Shown in pieces: positions 1 to 9,013 of a stretch of DNA of 37,052 nucleotides. Source of the stretch: Devosia sp. LC5. Lineage in GTDB: Bacteria > Pseudomonadota > Alphaproteobacteria > Rhizobiales > Devosiaceae. The position numbers were made by a program, and so were the translations under genes. A model generated the notes under the pieces. That model ran no database searches, had not been told where the DNA came from, and was given only the letters and a program-made list of their open reading frames with translations. The stretch spans positions 1 through 37,052 of the forward strand of contig NZ_JNNO01000021.1 in assembly GCF_000735585.1 (NCBI RefSeq), read 5' to 3'. The first letter of the stretch is position 1. Each line of letters opens with the position of its first letter.

Positions 1-903
1 CCCACCGACCGCACCGTGGCCGTGCAATCCGACGCACCGCCACAAGCCATCGCGATTGAGGCTGCATCGGGTGTCGCGGTCACCCGTTCCGGCAACGGCT
101 TCACCATCCGCGCCGACGCAAGTCTACCAGCCGGGCGGTTGACCCTGCCCGTGACGATCGACGGCGCCCCCGCCTACAACCTCACCCCGATCGCTTATCC
201 GCATATCGGCCGCACGCACTTCGTCCGGCCACAAGCCCTCGATATTCTCGCGCTCGATCTTGTCCTCCCCCAATCCCGCATCGGCTATGTTGGTGGCGGC
301 AGCGACCGGGTCGGTCTGTGGCTCGCCCGCATGGGTGCCGACGTCACCGAACTGGACGCCGCTGCCCTTGAAGGCGATCTGTCGGCATACGATACCATCG
401 TCATCGGCATCTTCGCCTTTGGCACCCGGCCCGATCTTGCCCGCGCCGTTTCGCGATTGCATCGCTGGACAGAATCCGGCGGGCACCTGCTCACCCTCTA
501 CCATCGCCCCACCGATGGCTGGAACCCCGACGCGACACCGCCCCGCCGGCTGGTCATCGGCTCGCCGTCGCTGCGCTGGCGCGTGACAGACCCTGCCGCA
601 GAAGTCAGCCTTTTGTTGCCCGATCATCCCCTTATGCTATCGCCAAACCGCTTGTCGGCTGACGATTTTCAGATGTGGAGCAAGGAGCGCGGGCTCTATT
701 TCGCCTCAGAATGGGACGAGGCCTATCAACCCCTGCTATCCATGCATGACAGCGGTGAGCAGCCCCTTTTGGGCTCGCTGCTCAGCGCCCAGATCGGCCG
801 GGGGCGGCATACCCATACCAGTCTCGTGCTGCATCACCAGCTCGACAAACTGGTGCCCGGCGCCTTCCGCATCCTTGCCAATCTGGTGCAAAAGTCTCGA
901 TGA
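1..903 (+). CDS. PIG-L family deacetylase, C-terminal part (cut by left edge)
   Basis: The reading frame is open from base 1, so this is the 3' end of a longer gene; the GTG at 16 is probably only an internal codon. The ~300 visible residues match the C-terminal third of the complete PIG-L deacetylase at 2154-4661, sharing blocks such as IGYVGGGSD, TIVIGIFAFG, LYHRPTDGW, GLYFASEWDEAY and HTSLVLHHQLDKLVPGAF. This part is a glutamine-amidotransferase/ThuA-like alpha/beta domain that follows the deacetylase domain in long PIG-L proteins; its role is unknown. The zinc-binding AHPDDE domain would lie left of the window. The stop overlaps the start of the next gene by four bases (ATGA), so the two are probably translationally coupled. 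Family assignment is good; substrate unknown. Confidence 0.85.
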   Translation, partial: PTDRTVAVQSDAPPQAIAIEAASGVAVTRSGNGFTIRADASLPAGRLTLPVTIDGAPAYNLTPIAYPHIGRTHFVRPQALDILALDLVLPQSRIGYVGGGSDRVGLWLARMGADVTELDAAALEGDLSAYDTIVIGIFAFGTRPDLARAVSRLHRWTESGGHLLTLYHRPTDGWNPDATPPRRLVIGSPSLRWRVTDPAAEVSLLLPDHPLMLSPNRLSADDFQMWSKERGLYFASEWDEAYQPLLSMHDSGEQPLLGSLLSAQIGRGRHTHTSLVLHHQLDKLVPGAFRILANLVQKSR

Positions 904-2072
904 ATCAAAGCGTTGACGTCGTTGTTGTCGGCCTTGGCGCCATGGGCAGCGCCACCCTCTACCAACTCGCCAAGCGTGGCATTCGCGTCCTCGGCATCGA
1001 TCGCTTCGTCCCGCCGCATGCCGAAGGCTCCACCCATGGCGAGACCCGCATCACCAGGCGCGGCATTGGCGAAGGCGAAACCTATGTCCCTCTCGCCGTT
1101 CGCTCCCACGAAATCTGGCGCGAACTCGAGGCCGAAACCGGCCAATCCATGCTGTTCGAAGTCGGCAGCATCGTCATCTCGCAGGCCGATGACAATGTCG
1201 AGCGCCCCGGCCGCACCGGCTTTATCCGGCGCTCCATTGCGGCAGCGCAACGCTATGGAATTGCACACGAAATTCTTGACGCCGGCGAGATCCGCCGCCG
1301 TTTTCCCAATCTTATCCCCGCTGGTGACGAGATTGGCTATTATGAACCCGGTGGCGGCTATCTGATGCCGGAGCGCTGTGTGGCGGCCAATCTGGACATG
1401 GCGCGGCGGCATGGTGCGACGATAAAGCTGGGCGAGATCGTCACCGCCATCACCCCCGATGGTTCGGGTGTATCGATCACGCTGGGCGGCGAGACTATCC
1501 GTGCGGGCCAGGCCATCGTTACAGCTGGCGCCTGGGCGGGCGGCTTGCTCGGCGCCCCGTTCGATCGGCTGCTGAAGCCGACGCGGCAGGTAATGCATTG
1601 GTTCGCCCTCGCGCCCGATGCGCCGCAGCAATGGCTGAATTCGCCGGTCTATATGTGGCCACATGGCGAGAAGGAGGACGGCTTTTTCTACGGCTTCCCA
1701 AGCCTTGATGGGATCAGCATCAAGACGGCGGATGAGTTTTACGGCGCGGCCAGCGATCCGAACGCCATCGACCGCAATGTCCCCCTGTCAGACTCGCATC
1801 GGATGCACGCCGCCCACCTTGCCGGACGCCTCGCAGGCGTGACAAATAATCCAATTAAAACAGCCACTTGCATCTATACGGCGACGTCGGACAGCGCTTT
1901 CCTAATCGACCGCCACCCCACTTCTGCCGCCATTCTGGTCGCCTCCCCCTGCTCGGGCCACGGCTTCAAGCACTCTGCCGCCATCGGCGAAAGCCTGGCG
2001 CAATGGGCCTTGGACGGCGCCTCGGGAATTGACCTTTCGGCCTTCGGCCTCGCCCGGTTCGGCCAGCCCTAA
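900..2072 (+). CDS. solA: FAD-dependent oxidase, monomeric sarcosine oxidase / N-methyl-L-tryptophan oxidase family
   Basis: A 390-residue flavoprotein, the usual length for monomeric sarcosine/N-methyltryptophan oxidases, which oxidise N-methyl amino acids with O2 to give amine, formaldehyde and H2O2. Visible features: an N-terminal FAD-binding beta-alpha-beta motif (VVVVGLGAMGSAT, about 7-19), the GSTHGETRITR segment (43-53), Lys275 at the place of the oxygen-activating lysine, Cys324 in CIYTATSD where the family attaches FAD covalently, and a C-terminal CSGHGFKHS segment (351-359). All key residues are present, so it should be active. It overlaps the preceding PIG-L gene by four bases, has no strong ribosome site of its own, and is followed by a hairpin. 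The exact amine substrate cannot be read from sequence; the symbol is by family resemblance. Confidence 0.85.
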   Translation: MNQSVDVVVVGLGAMGSATLYQLAKRGIRVLGIDRFVPPHAEGSTHGETRITRRGIGEGETYVPLAVRSHEIWRELEAETGQSMLFEVGSIVISQADDNVERPGRTGFIRRSIAAAQRYGIAHEILDAGEIRRRFPNLIPAGDEIGYYEPGGGYLMPERCVAANLDMARRHGATIKLGEIVTAITPDGSGVSITLGGETIRAGQAIVTAGAWAGGLLGAPFDRLLKPTRQVMHWFALAPDAPQQWLNSPVYMWPHGEKEDGFFYGFPSLDGISIKTADEFYGAASDPNAIDRNVPLSDSHRMHAAHLAGRLAGVTNNPIKTATCIYTATSDSAFLIDRHPTSAAILVASPCSGHGFKHSAAIGESLAQWALDGASGIDLSAFGLARFGQP

Positions 2073-2076
2073 ATGA

Positions 2077-2108
2077 CAAGGCCCCCGATCGTGAGATCGG
2101 GAGCCTTG
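2077..2108. terminator. Hairpin between convergent genes, putative bidirectional terminator
   Basis: A 14-position stem with one mismatch (CAAGGCCCCCGATC against GATCGGGAGCCTTG, loop GTGA) lies five bases after the oxidase stop and 45 bases before the stop of the convergent PIG-L gene. Only a weak T-tract follows on the minus strand and none on the plus strand, so it may act as a 3' end stabiliser or a weak terminator for both transcripts. Confidence 0.55.
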
Positions 2109-2153
2109 CCGGGAGGAGCCGGGCTATAGGGAGGCCTCTGCCCGGCTATGGGG

Positions 2154-4661
2154 TCAGCGCCGCGCCGGCTGGGTAAGATTGGCCAGCAGGCGGAAGGCAC
2201 CGGGAACCAGTTTGTCGAGCTGGTGATGCAACACCAGGCTCGTATGGGTATGCCGCCCCTGTCCGATTTCGGCCGAGAGCAGCGAGCCCGTCAGCGGCTC
2301 CTCGCCGGAATCACTCATGGAAAGCAATGGCTTATAGGCTTCGTCCCATTCCGAAGCGAAGTAGAGCCCGCGTTCCTTGTCCCAGTTGGACCAGTCTTCC
2401 TCGGTCAGGACATTGGGATAATTGAGCAGCGGATGATCCGGCTCCAGCACCGTCACCACGGCATTGGCATCGGTCACCCGATAGCGGATCGAGGGCGAGC
2501 CGATCTTGAGGAAAGCCGGCGGCACCGCCTCCGGATCCCAGCCATCGGAGGGCCGATGATAGAGCGTCACCAGATGCCCGCCATTGTTCACCCATTCATG
2601 AATGCCCGGCAGCACCGCAACCAGATCAGGCCGCTTGCCAAAGGCAAAAATGCCCACGATCAGGGTATCAAGGTCGCGATAGGCCCCGGCCTCGATATCA
2701 CCGGGTGCCAGTTCGGTGAGGTCGACGCCGAGGCGGCGCAGCCAGGTATGGACATTGTCATTGCCACCACTGACATAGCCGATCTTGGTATTCTCCGGCA
2801 GCGCCGCACCAACCGATTGCACCGGCACCGACACCAGCGTCGGCACCACCGATTTACCGATATGGGGATAGGAGAACGTGCTGATGGCGTAAGCCGGTTC
2901 ACCCAGCAGGACCGGCTCGATGGCGATGCGCGCTGTGCCCAGATCGGCCGGCGGCGCCAGCTCGAACGTGCCAGCTTCCCGACCGGTTTCACCAGTGGGC
3001 TGCATGGACCAGCCATCAGGCAGGTCGAATGCCAGATCGCTTGTCGTGGCATTGGCGACTACGGCCGTCATCTCCACCGGAGCGATGTCCCGCTCGGTAT
3101 TGAACACGACCGCATCGGGCTTGAGTTCGAGCGAGGCGGCCGGGATGACGCGCAGCGCATCTTCCAGATCGATGTCGAGCACCGTGGTCCGGCCGCCGAT
3201 TTCAGCCGTCAGCCGCACAAAGGCGTCGCCATTGCCGCCCAGCGGATCGAACTGTTCCGTCAAGGGGTTAGTCAGTGCCGCATCAGCTGCGGCGGTGACC
3301 AATTCGCCTTCCTCGCCGGCCGTGCTGCTGAGCCCGTCGCGGCCGATAACCGCCACGGATTGCACCACGACATCCTCCGGCGCATCGACATCGGTCTTGA
3401 CCAGAACCTCCTGACCAGGCCGCAGATCGGCGCCGTCGGTATAGGCGCGGACCTGCATGCCGGCAGCGGTGGCCAGAACCAGATCGATTTCCCTGACCTT
3501 GCGGTCGAGGCGATGGGCCACGGTGTCGACCAACTCGGCGGGCAATTGTGCACGGGCGGCGTCGATGGCGGCGCCGATTTCGATGACCTTGGCGACGACG
3601 GCTTTAGGATCGCCATAGTCGGCAATAGCCTCCTCGATCAGTCCCTGGGCATCGCGCAGGGCATCGGCTGCCGAGGCGGGCATGCCGTCGAGTTCGGCGA
3701 TATGGCCCACGGTAGCGACCAGCCCATCGCGGATGTCGTTTTCCTGCTCCGGCGCTTCGCCGCCGGCAACGCGCGACAGGTTGAGCTGCCATTCGGTCTG
3801 CGGATCAGGACGCCACCTGCCCATGCCCTGCGTCAGGTGGCAGGAACGGGACCATTCGCCCATTTGCGGGAAGGTGGCGCCAGAAATCGGGTCGCGCGCC
3901 GGCGCCTTGACCACAAGCGTTGTCGGCGGGGGCGGAATTTCGTCGTCATAAACGCCGCCACCACCACCATAGGCGGGCAGATAGATCTTGGGTACGGTCC
4001 AGGGTTTTAGGCCGGCGGCGATCTGCTCGGGAAACTCCGCTTCATTGCCGGAAATGTCGGCCGTGATGAAGGTCGCGACCGTCGCGGCCCGGTGGTGGCC
4101 ATGCTGGCCGGGCACGTCGAGGAAGCAGTTCATCACTATGTCGGGCTTATACTGGCGGAAGGCCCAGGTCATGCGTTCGATGACCCGGTCGCGGCCCCAG
4201 CGCGTGATCGTGGCATTAGGGTCTTTGGAAAAGCCGAAATCGTGCACGCTGTCATTGTGCCCACGGCCGCCAAAGGCAAGCGAAGCATCGAGCGAGCGCG
4301 AGGCTTCCTGCATTTCGCGGGTGCGCAGCACGCCGAGTACGGAACCGCGTTCGGGGCCAATGGTATTCTGCCCGCCCTCCCCGCGGGTGATGCAATAGAG
4401 CACCGGGCGGATGCCATAGACATGGCGCAAAGCGGCCAGCAGGCCGCTGGGTTCGTCATCGGGATGGGCGCCTGTGGTCATGAAGGTGACCGTGGACGTC
4501 AGGCGCTCAAGCTGGCGGTAGAGCTTGACGATTGCCGGTTCGCCCTTCTGGCTCGCAATCAAATCCAGATCCGATGCGGGCGCGGCCCAGGCCGGTATTT
4601 GCGTGGCCGCCAGCAATGGGGGCACCGATGCGACAAACGTTCGCCGGCTCATACGCGTCAT
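2154..4661 (-). CDS. PIG-L family deacetylase, Tat-exported, with C-terminal amidotransferase-like domain
   Basis: This 835-residue protein begins with a twin-arginine signal (MSRRTFVASVPP, cleavage probably after AWA at about 26), so it is likely folded with zinc before export. The PIG-L/LmbE deacetylase domain follows: AHPDDE at about 65-70 and QHGHH at about 186-190 carry the zinc ligands and catalytic Asp. The family removes N-acetyl groups from GlcNAc-type sugars. A linker of beta-rich domains leads to a C-terminal ThuA/GATase-like domain (about 600-835) shared with the gene at the left edge. I chose the ATG at 4661 because it has an AGAGG-type site upstream and gives the Tat signal directly; a longer frame reaches 4706. 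It lies downstream of the sugar ABC operon on the same strand but 170 bases away, with its own operator-like repeat. Substrate unknown. Confidence 0.85.
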   Translation of the reverse strand: MTRMSRRTFVASVPPLLAATQIPAWAAPASDLDLIASQKGEPAIVKLYRQLERLTSTVTFMTTGAHPDDEPSGLLAALRHVYGIRPVLYCITRGEGGQNTIGPERGSVLGVLRTREMQEASRSLDASLAFGGRGHNDSVHDFGFSKDPNATITRWGRDRVIERMTWAFRQYKPDIVMNCFLDVPGQHGHHRAATVATFITADISGNEAEFPEQIAAGLKPWTVPKIYLPAYGGGGGVYDDEIPPPPTTLVVKAPARDPISGATFPQMGEWSRSCHLTQGMGRWRPDPQTEWQLNLSRVAGGEAPEQENDIRDGLVATVGHIAELDGMPASAADALRDAQGLIEEAIADYGDPKAVVAKVIEIGAAIDAARAQLPAELVDTVAHRLDRKVREIDLVLATAAGMQVRAYTDGADLRPGQEVLVKTDVDAPEDVVVQSVAVIGRDGLSSTAGEEGELVTAAADAALTNPLTEQFDPLGGNGDAFVRLTAEIGGRTTVLDIDLEDALRVIPAASLELKPDAVVFNTERDIAPVEMTAVVANATTSDLAFDLPDGWSMQPTGETGREAGTFELAPPADLGTARIAIEPVLLGEPAYAISTFSYPHIGKSVVPTLVSVPVQSVGAALPENTKIGYVSGGNDNVHTWLRRLGVDLTELAPGDIEAGAYRDLDTLIVGIFAFGKRPDLVAVLPGIHEWVNNGGHLVTLYHRPSDGWDPEAVPPAFLKIGSPSIRYRVTDANAVVTVLEPDHPLLNYPNVLTEEDWSNWDKERGLYFASEWDEAYKPLLSMSDSGEEPLTGSLLSAEIGQGRHTHTSLVLHHQLDKLVPGAFRLLANLTQPARR

Positions 4662-4749
4662 GACGTTTCCTCTCTTCCTCTCCAAACGGACGCCGGCAGG
4701 CCTCAAACAGGCTCCGCATGACAGCCCAATGACAGGACTATGGGAGGGG

Positions 4750-4776
4750 GATTAACACAACTCAAGTATGTTAATC
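4750..4776. promoter_or_regulatory. Operator-like inverted repeat upstream of the PIG-L gene
   Basis: GATTAACA and TGTTAATC form a perfect 8-bp inverted repeat with an 11-base AT-rich spacer, 89 bases upstream of the deacetylase start. It sits in the 170-base gap between the sugar ABC ATPase stop and the deacetylase start. The size and AT-rich arms suit a dimeric regulator. No second copy was noticed in the window, so the regulator is unknown. Confidence 0.4.
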
Positions 4777-4831
4777 GGATGAAATGACGTGTTTTTCGCG
4801 TGAGGCGCAGATCGGGTTCGCGGCTTCCGCG

Positions 4832-5902
<1,071 letters not shown>

Positions 5903-5920
5903 CGGAAATCTCCTGAGGGT

Positions 5921-5948
5921 GTGCGCCCCCGCCAGACGGCGGGAGCAC
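5921..5948. other. Intercistronic hairpin between glycosidase and ATPase genes
   Basis: CCCGCC and GGCGGG pair across a four-base loop (5928-5943), and the outer GTGC/GCAC bases extend the stem around a small internal loop. It lies in the 61-base gap between two genes of one operon with no T-run, so it is more likely an mRNA processing or stability element than a terminator. Confidence 0.35.
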
Positions 5949-5963
5949 AGGGCATTGGTTTGG

Positions 5964-6956
5964 TTAGACTTTGGCGCCGGGGGCGACCTTGTCGAGCTCG
6001 GTGTGCAGCAGGCCATCGGCATCGACGCGGACGGGGATGGGGTCGGAGACTTCGCCCACAAAAGTGCCGTCGGCAGCGTCGTGGATGAAGCCCATGAAGA
6101 CCAGGCCATTATCGGTCTCGACGATCTTACCGGCATAGCGGCGGCCATTATGGCCGTCAAAGAAAGCGCCGGGAGCCACTTCCCAGGGGCCGAGCGGATC
6201 GTCAGCCATCAGGTAATGGGTGCCGCGGGTCGGCTTTTCTGGATTGAGATTTTTGTAAGCCTCGGACCAGTGCGTGCCATCGGTACAGAACAGCATGTAC
6301 CACTTGGCGCCGACCCTGAAGACCTGGGGCACTTCCATCTGGCCGAACATGCCGCCGCGATAGACGGGCGGCTGCAGCGTCCAGGTGTTGAGATCTGGCG
6401 AGGTGGCAAAGCCGACCGAACCGCCGGCATTGGGCTCGGCAGTGCCGGGCACGCGGGCGACCATGTACATGATCCAGCCATCGCCATTGGGGTTCTTCAT
6501 GACCCAGGGGTCGCGGAAGGCGCGGTCATGCCAATGGCCCGGGGTGTACTCCTCGTAGTCGGGACCAGAAATATCGAGCGCCAGGCCATTGCCGACGCGG
6601 GTCCAGTTGTGACCATCGCTGGAGGTGGCGTGGCCAATGCGCTGCTTCATGCCCTCTTCGGAGTGCTCGGTGCCGGTATAGAACAGATGCCAGAGCCCAT
6701 TGTCGTCGCGCAGGGTCGAGCCGGTCCAGGTGGTCCAGTCATCCCAGGCTACCGGGTCGGCCGGCTTGAAGGTCGTACCAAGATGCGTCCAGTTGCTGAG
6801 GTCCTTGGACACGGCATGGCCCTGAGTCACATTGCGGTGACGCATATCGGGATGGGCCAGGGTGTTGTCGGCCTGCAGGAAATAGGCGTGGTAGTCATCG
6901 CCGTCGCGGTAGATCCAGAAATCCCAAATCCATTTGTCTTTCAGTGCGAGAACCAA
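5964..6956 (-). CDS. Five-bladed beta-propeller glycoside hydrolase, GH32/GH43/GH68-like
   Basis: A cytoplasmic protein of about 330 residues with no signal peptide, built of repeated beta-propeller strands. Motifs in the right order for the GH32/GH68/GH43 superfamily are WDFW with Asp12 (candidate nucleophile), FRDP with Asp149 (transition-state stabiliser) and MEVPQVF with Glu208 (acid/base). This arrangement resembles fructosidases most, which would fit an imported sucrose- or fructan-like sugar, but family and substrate are not certain. The first codon would be TTG at 6956 with a weak ribosome site, and no ATG lies nearby in frame, so the start is unsure. It sits between the second permease and the ATPase, so it probably hydrolyses the sugar the transporter delivers. 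Confidence 0.7.
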   Translation of the reverse strand: MVLALKDKWIWDFWIYRDGDDYHAYFLQADNTLAHPDMRHRNVTQGHAVSKDLSNWTHLGTTFKPADPVAWDDWTTWTGSTLRDDNGLWHLFYTGTEHSEEGMKQRIGHATSSDGHNWTRVGNGLALDISGPDYEEYTPGHWHDRAFRDPWVMKNPNGDGWIMYMVARVPGTAEPNAGGSVGFATSPDLNTWTLQPPVYRGGMFGQMEVPQVFRVGAKWYMLFCTDGTHWSEAYKNLNPEKPTRGTHYLMADDPLGPWEVAPGAFFDGHNGRRYAGKIVETDNGLVFMGFIHDAADGTFVGEVSDPIPVRVDADGLLHTELDKVAPGAKV

Positions 6957-6979
6957 TTTTTCGTCTTTCGAAGTTGGGG

Positions 6980-7858
6980 TTAGCCTTTGATACCGGTCGA
7001 GGCGATGGACGAGATGAATGCCCGTTGCAGAACCAGGTAGAAGATGAGCACCGGCAAGGTGATGATGGAGAGGTAGGCCATCACTTCGCCCCAGGCGATG
7101 TTGAGCTGGAAGAAGTATTGCAGGCCCACCATGACCGGCCGGTACTGCTCGGACTGGGTGACCAGCAGCGGCCAGAGGTACTGATTGTACATGGCGAGGA
7201 ATTTGAGGATCGCCGCGGTGGCAAAGACCGGCCCGGAGATCGGCACGATGACGCGCGTATAGACCTGAAACCAGGTGGCGCCATCGAGCCGTGCCGCCTC
7301 GATCAATTCGCGCGGCAGATCGCGGAAATATTGCACGAACAGGAAGATGGTGAGCGCATCGGCGAGGAAAGGCACGATCTGCACGTGGTAGGTATTGAGC
7401 CAGCCAAACTGCAGCCCACCGGCGCCGATCCAGGGCAGATTGTTGACCAGCATCAGCATGGGAATGGCGATGGTTTCGAACGGCACGATCAGCGTGGCGA
7501 TCAGCACGGCAAGCACCACTTCCTTGCCCTTGAATTCGAGGAAGGCAAAGGAGAACGCCGCCATCGAGCAGATGAACAGCGCGCCGGCCACGGTGACCAC
7601 CGTGATGACGACCGAATTGAAGATGAACAGGGCTACAGGCGCGCGGCGGAAGGCGGCCGCATAATTGTCGAAGGACAGGTCGCCCACCGGCAGGAAGGCA
7701 GCGATGGAGGCCGTGTCGCGCAGCAATTGCTGGGCCGGCTTGAACGAGGACACCACCATGAACAGGATGGGGAACACGAAGATCAGCGCGAAGACGACAA
7801 GCAGCAGATAGCGCAAAGCGGTGTTGACGCCGGTATTGGGGGAAATGACGGCGCTCAT
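6980..7858 (-). CDS. Carbohydrate ABC transporter permease, MalG-type (CUT1)
   Basis: A 292-residue inner-membrane permease with about six hydrophobic helices. The first (about 16-36) follows a short cytoplasmic N-terminus. The cytoplasmic EAA loop that docks onto the ATPase is visible as LPRELIEAARLDGATWFQVYTRVIVP (about 190-215). Short length and the absence of a large periplasmic loop mark the MalG/LacG-type partner. Its start overlaps the stop of the upstream permease by four bases (ATGA), which suggests coupled translation and equal amounts of the two membrane subunits. Confidence 0.93.
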   Translation of the reverse strand: MSAVISPNTGVNTALRYLLLVVFALIFVFPILFMVVSSFKPAQQLLRDTASIAAFLPVGDLSFDNYAAAFRRAPVALFIFNSVVITVVTVAGALFICSMAAFSFAFLEFKGKEVVLAVLIATLIVPFETIAIPMLMLVNNLPWIGAGGLQFGWLNTYHVQIVPFLADALTIFLFVQYFRDLPRELIEAARLDGATWFQVYTRVIVPISGPVFATAAILKFLAMYNQYLWPLLVTQSEQYRPVMVGLQYFFQLNIAWGEVMAYLSIITLPVLIFYLVLQRAFISSIASTGIKG

Positions 7859-8943
7859 CGATTGCGCTCCCTGGTCAGATAGCGTTGGGCCATGGAGATG
7901 GTGAGAACTATCAGGAACAGGATGACCGAAATGGCCGAACCACCCGCGATATTCTGCTGGCCATAGCCGCGCTCGACCGCCTGGAACACCATGGTCTGGG
8001 TGGAATCCACCGGCCCCCCCCCGGTCATCACATCGATCTGGGAGAACAGGGAAAAGGCCTGCATGGTGATGACGATCAGGATCAGCACCGCTGTGTTGCG
8101 CAGGCCGGGCCAGGTGACATAGCGGAATTTCTGCCAGGTGGTGGCGCCCTCGATATCGGCGGCCTCATAGAGCGAAGCGGGGATGGTCTGCAGGCCCGAT
8201 AGCCAGATGACCATATGGAAGCCGACGCCCTGCCAGACGGACATGGCTAGGATCGACCATAGCGCGGTGGCGGGATTGCCGAGCCAATCCACGGGCTTGA
8301 AGGCCCCGAAGCTGAGGAAGCCCAACATGTTGTTGAGCAGGCCGCTTTGGCCCGAATAAATGAAACGCCAGAGCAGCGACACGACGACGATGGAGACCAC
8401 CACCGGCATGAAGTAAATGGCGCGGAAGATGTTGATACCCTTGAGCTTCTGGTTGATCAGCACCGCCAAGAGCAGCGCCAGGCCCGCCTGGATGGGCGCG
8501 ACGAACAGCACGAAGAGGAAGGTATTGCCCAACGCCTTCATGAAGACGACGTCGCTGGCCAGCACATAGACCTTGGCGTCACCCCAGTTCCACGAGAGCC
8601 ATTCACGCTTGCCGTCGAGCTGGGGATAGTCAGCATTATTGCGGGTATAGTCGCGCACCCGCGGATAGCTCAATTCGCCCGTGGCATCGCGAACCAGCGC
8701 GCCGGCTTCATCGGTTTCCGGCTGTAGCACCAATGTGCCAACGCCCAGCAATTGCTCGAAATTGCGCATCCCGACGAATTCGGTCGGATTGGGCGAAATC
8801 AGCCGCTGATTGGTGAAGGACAGGGTGAAGGCCAGAATGAATGGCACGATCAGGAACAGCGTGATCAGGAAAATCGCCGGACCGGCAAGCGACCATCCCG
8901 CCAGCGGGTGGTTTTGCAGGGATTTGGTGGGCGTGAGCTTCAT
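7855..8943 (-). CDS. Carbohydrate ABC transporter permease, MalF-type (CUT1), with long periplasmic loop
   Basis: The 362-residue partner permease. The first helix is about 14-38, and the EAA loop is visible as ASLYEAADIEGATTWQKFRYVTWP in the C-terminal half. Between the first and second helices is an extra hydrophilic stretch of roughly 80 residues (about 50-125), containing charged and aromatic residues, which should be periplasmic and could contact the binding protein as the MalF P2 loop does. I chose the ATG at 8943, which gives the family's usual N-terminus; an open frame continues upstream to 9147 but overlaps the binding-protein gene in another frame. It lies 70 bases after the binding-protein gene, separated by a strong hairpin. 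Confidence 0.92.
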   Translation of the reverse strand: MKLTPTKSLQNHPLAGWSLAGPAIFLITLFLIVPFILAFTLSFTNQRLISPNPTEFVGMRNFEQLLGVGTLVLQPETDEAGALVRDATGELSYPRVRDYTRNNADYPQLDGKREWLSWNWGDAKVYVLASDVVFMKALGNTFLFVLFVAPIQAGLALLLAVLINQKLKGINIFRAIYFMPVVVSIVVVSLLWRFIYSGQSGLLNNMLGFLSFGAFKPVDWLGNPATALWSILAMSVWQGVGFHMVIWLSGLQTIPASLYEAADIEGATTWQKFRYVTWPGLRNTAVLILIVITMQAFSLFSQIDVMTGGGPVDSTQTMVFQAVERGYGQQNIAGGSAISVILFLIVLTISMAQRYLTRERNR

Positions 8944-8969
8944 CGGAGGCAAACCTTGCGGGGGATTTT

Positions 8970-9002
8970 GCCCATGGGCCCGCGGGTTGCGGGTCCATGG
9001 GC
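8970..9002. other. Strong intercistronic hairpin after the sugar-binding-protein gene
   Basis: A 14-position stem with one non-Watson-Crick position around a five-base loop: GCCCATGGGCCCGC against GCGGGTCCATGGGC. It begins 11 bases past the stop of the binding-protein gene on the minus strand and ends before the first permease. No T-tract follows on that strand. In position and type it resembles hairpins known to protect binding-protein mRNA from 3' decay while letting part of transcription through to the permeases. Confidence 0.6.
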
Positions 9003-9013
9003 GGGAGGCGTGA

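Noticed and set aside
2148..4010. Long plus-strand open frame of 620 codons antisense to the PIG-L gene
   Set aside because: It is rich in His, Arg and Gln with no domain pattern and mirrors the codon bias of the true gene on the other strand.
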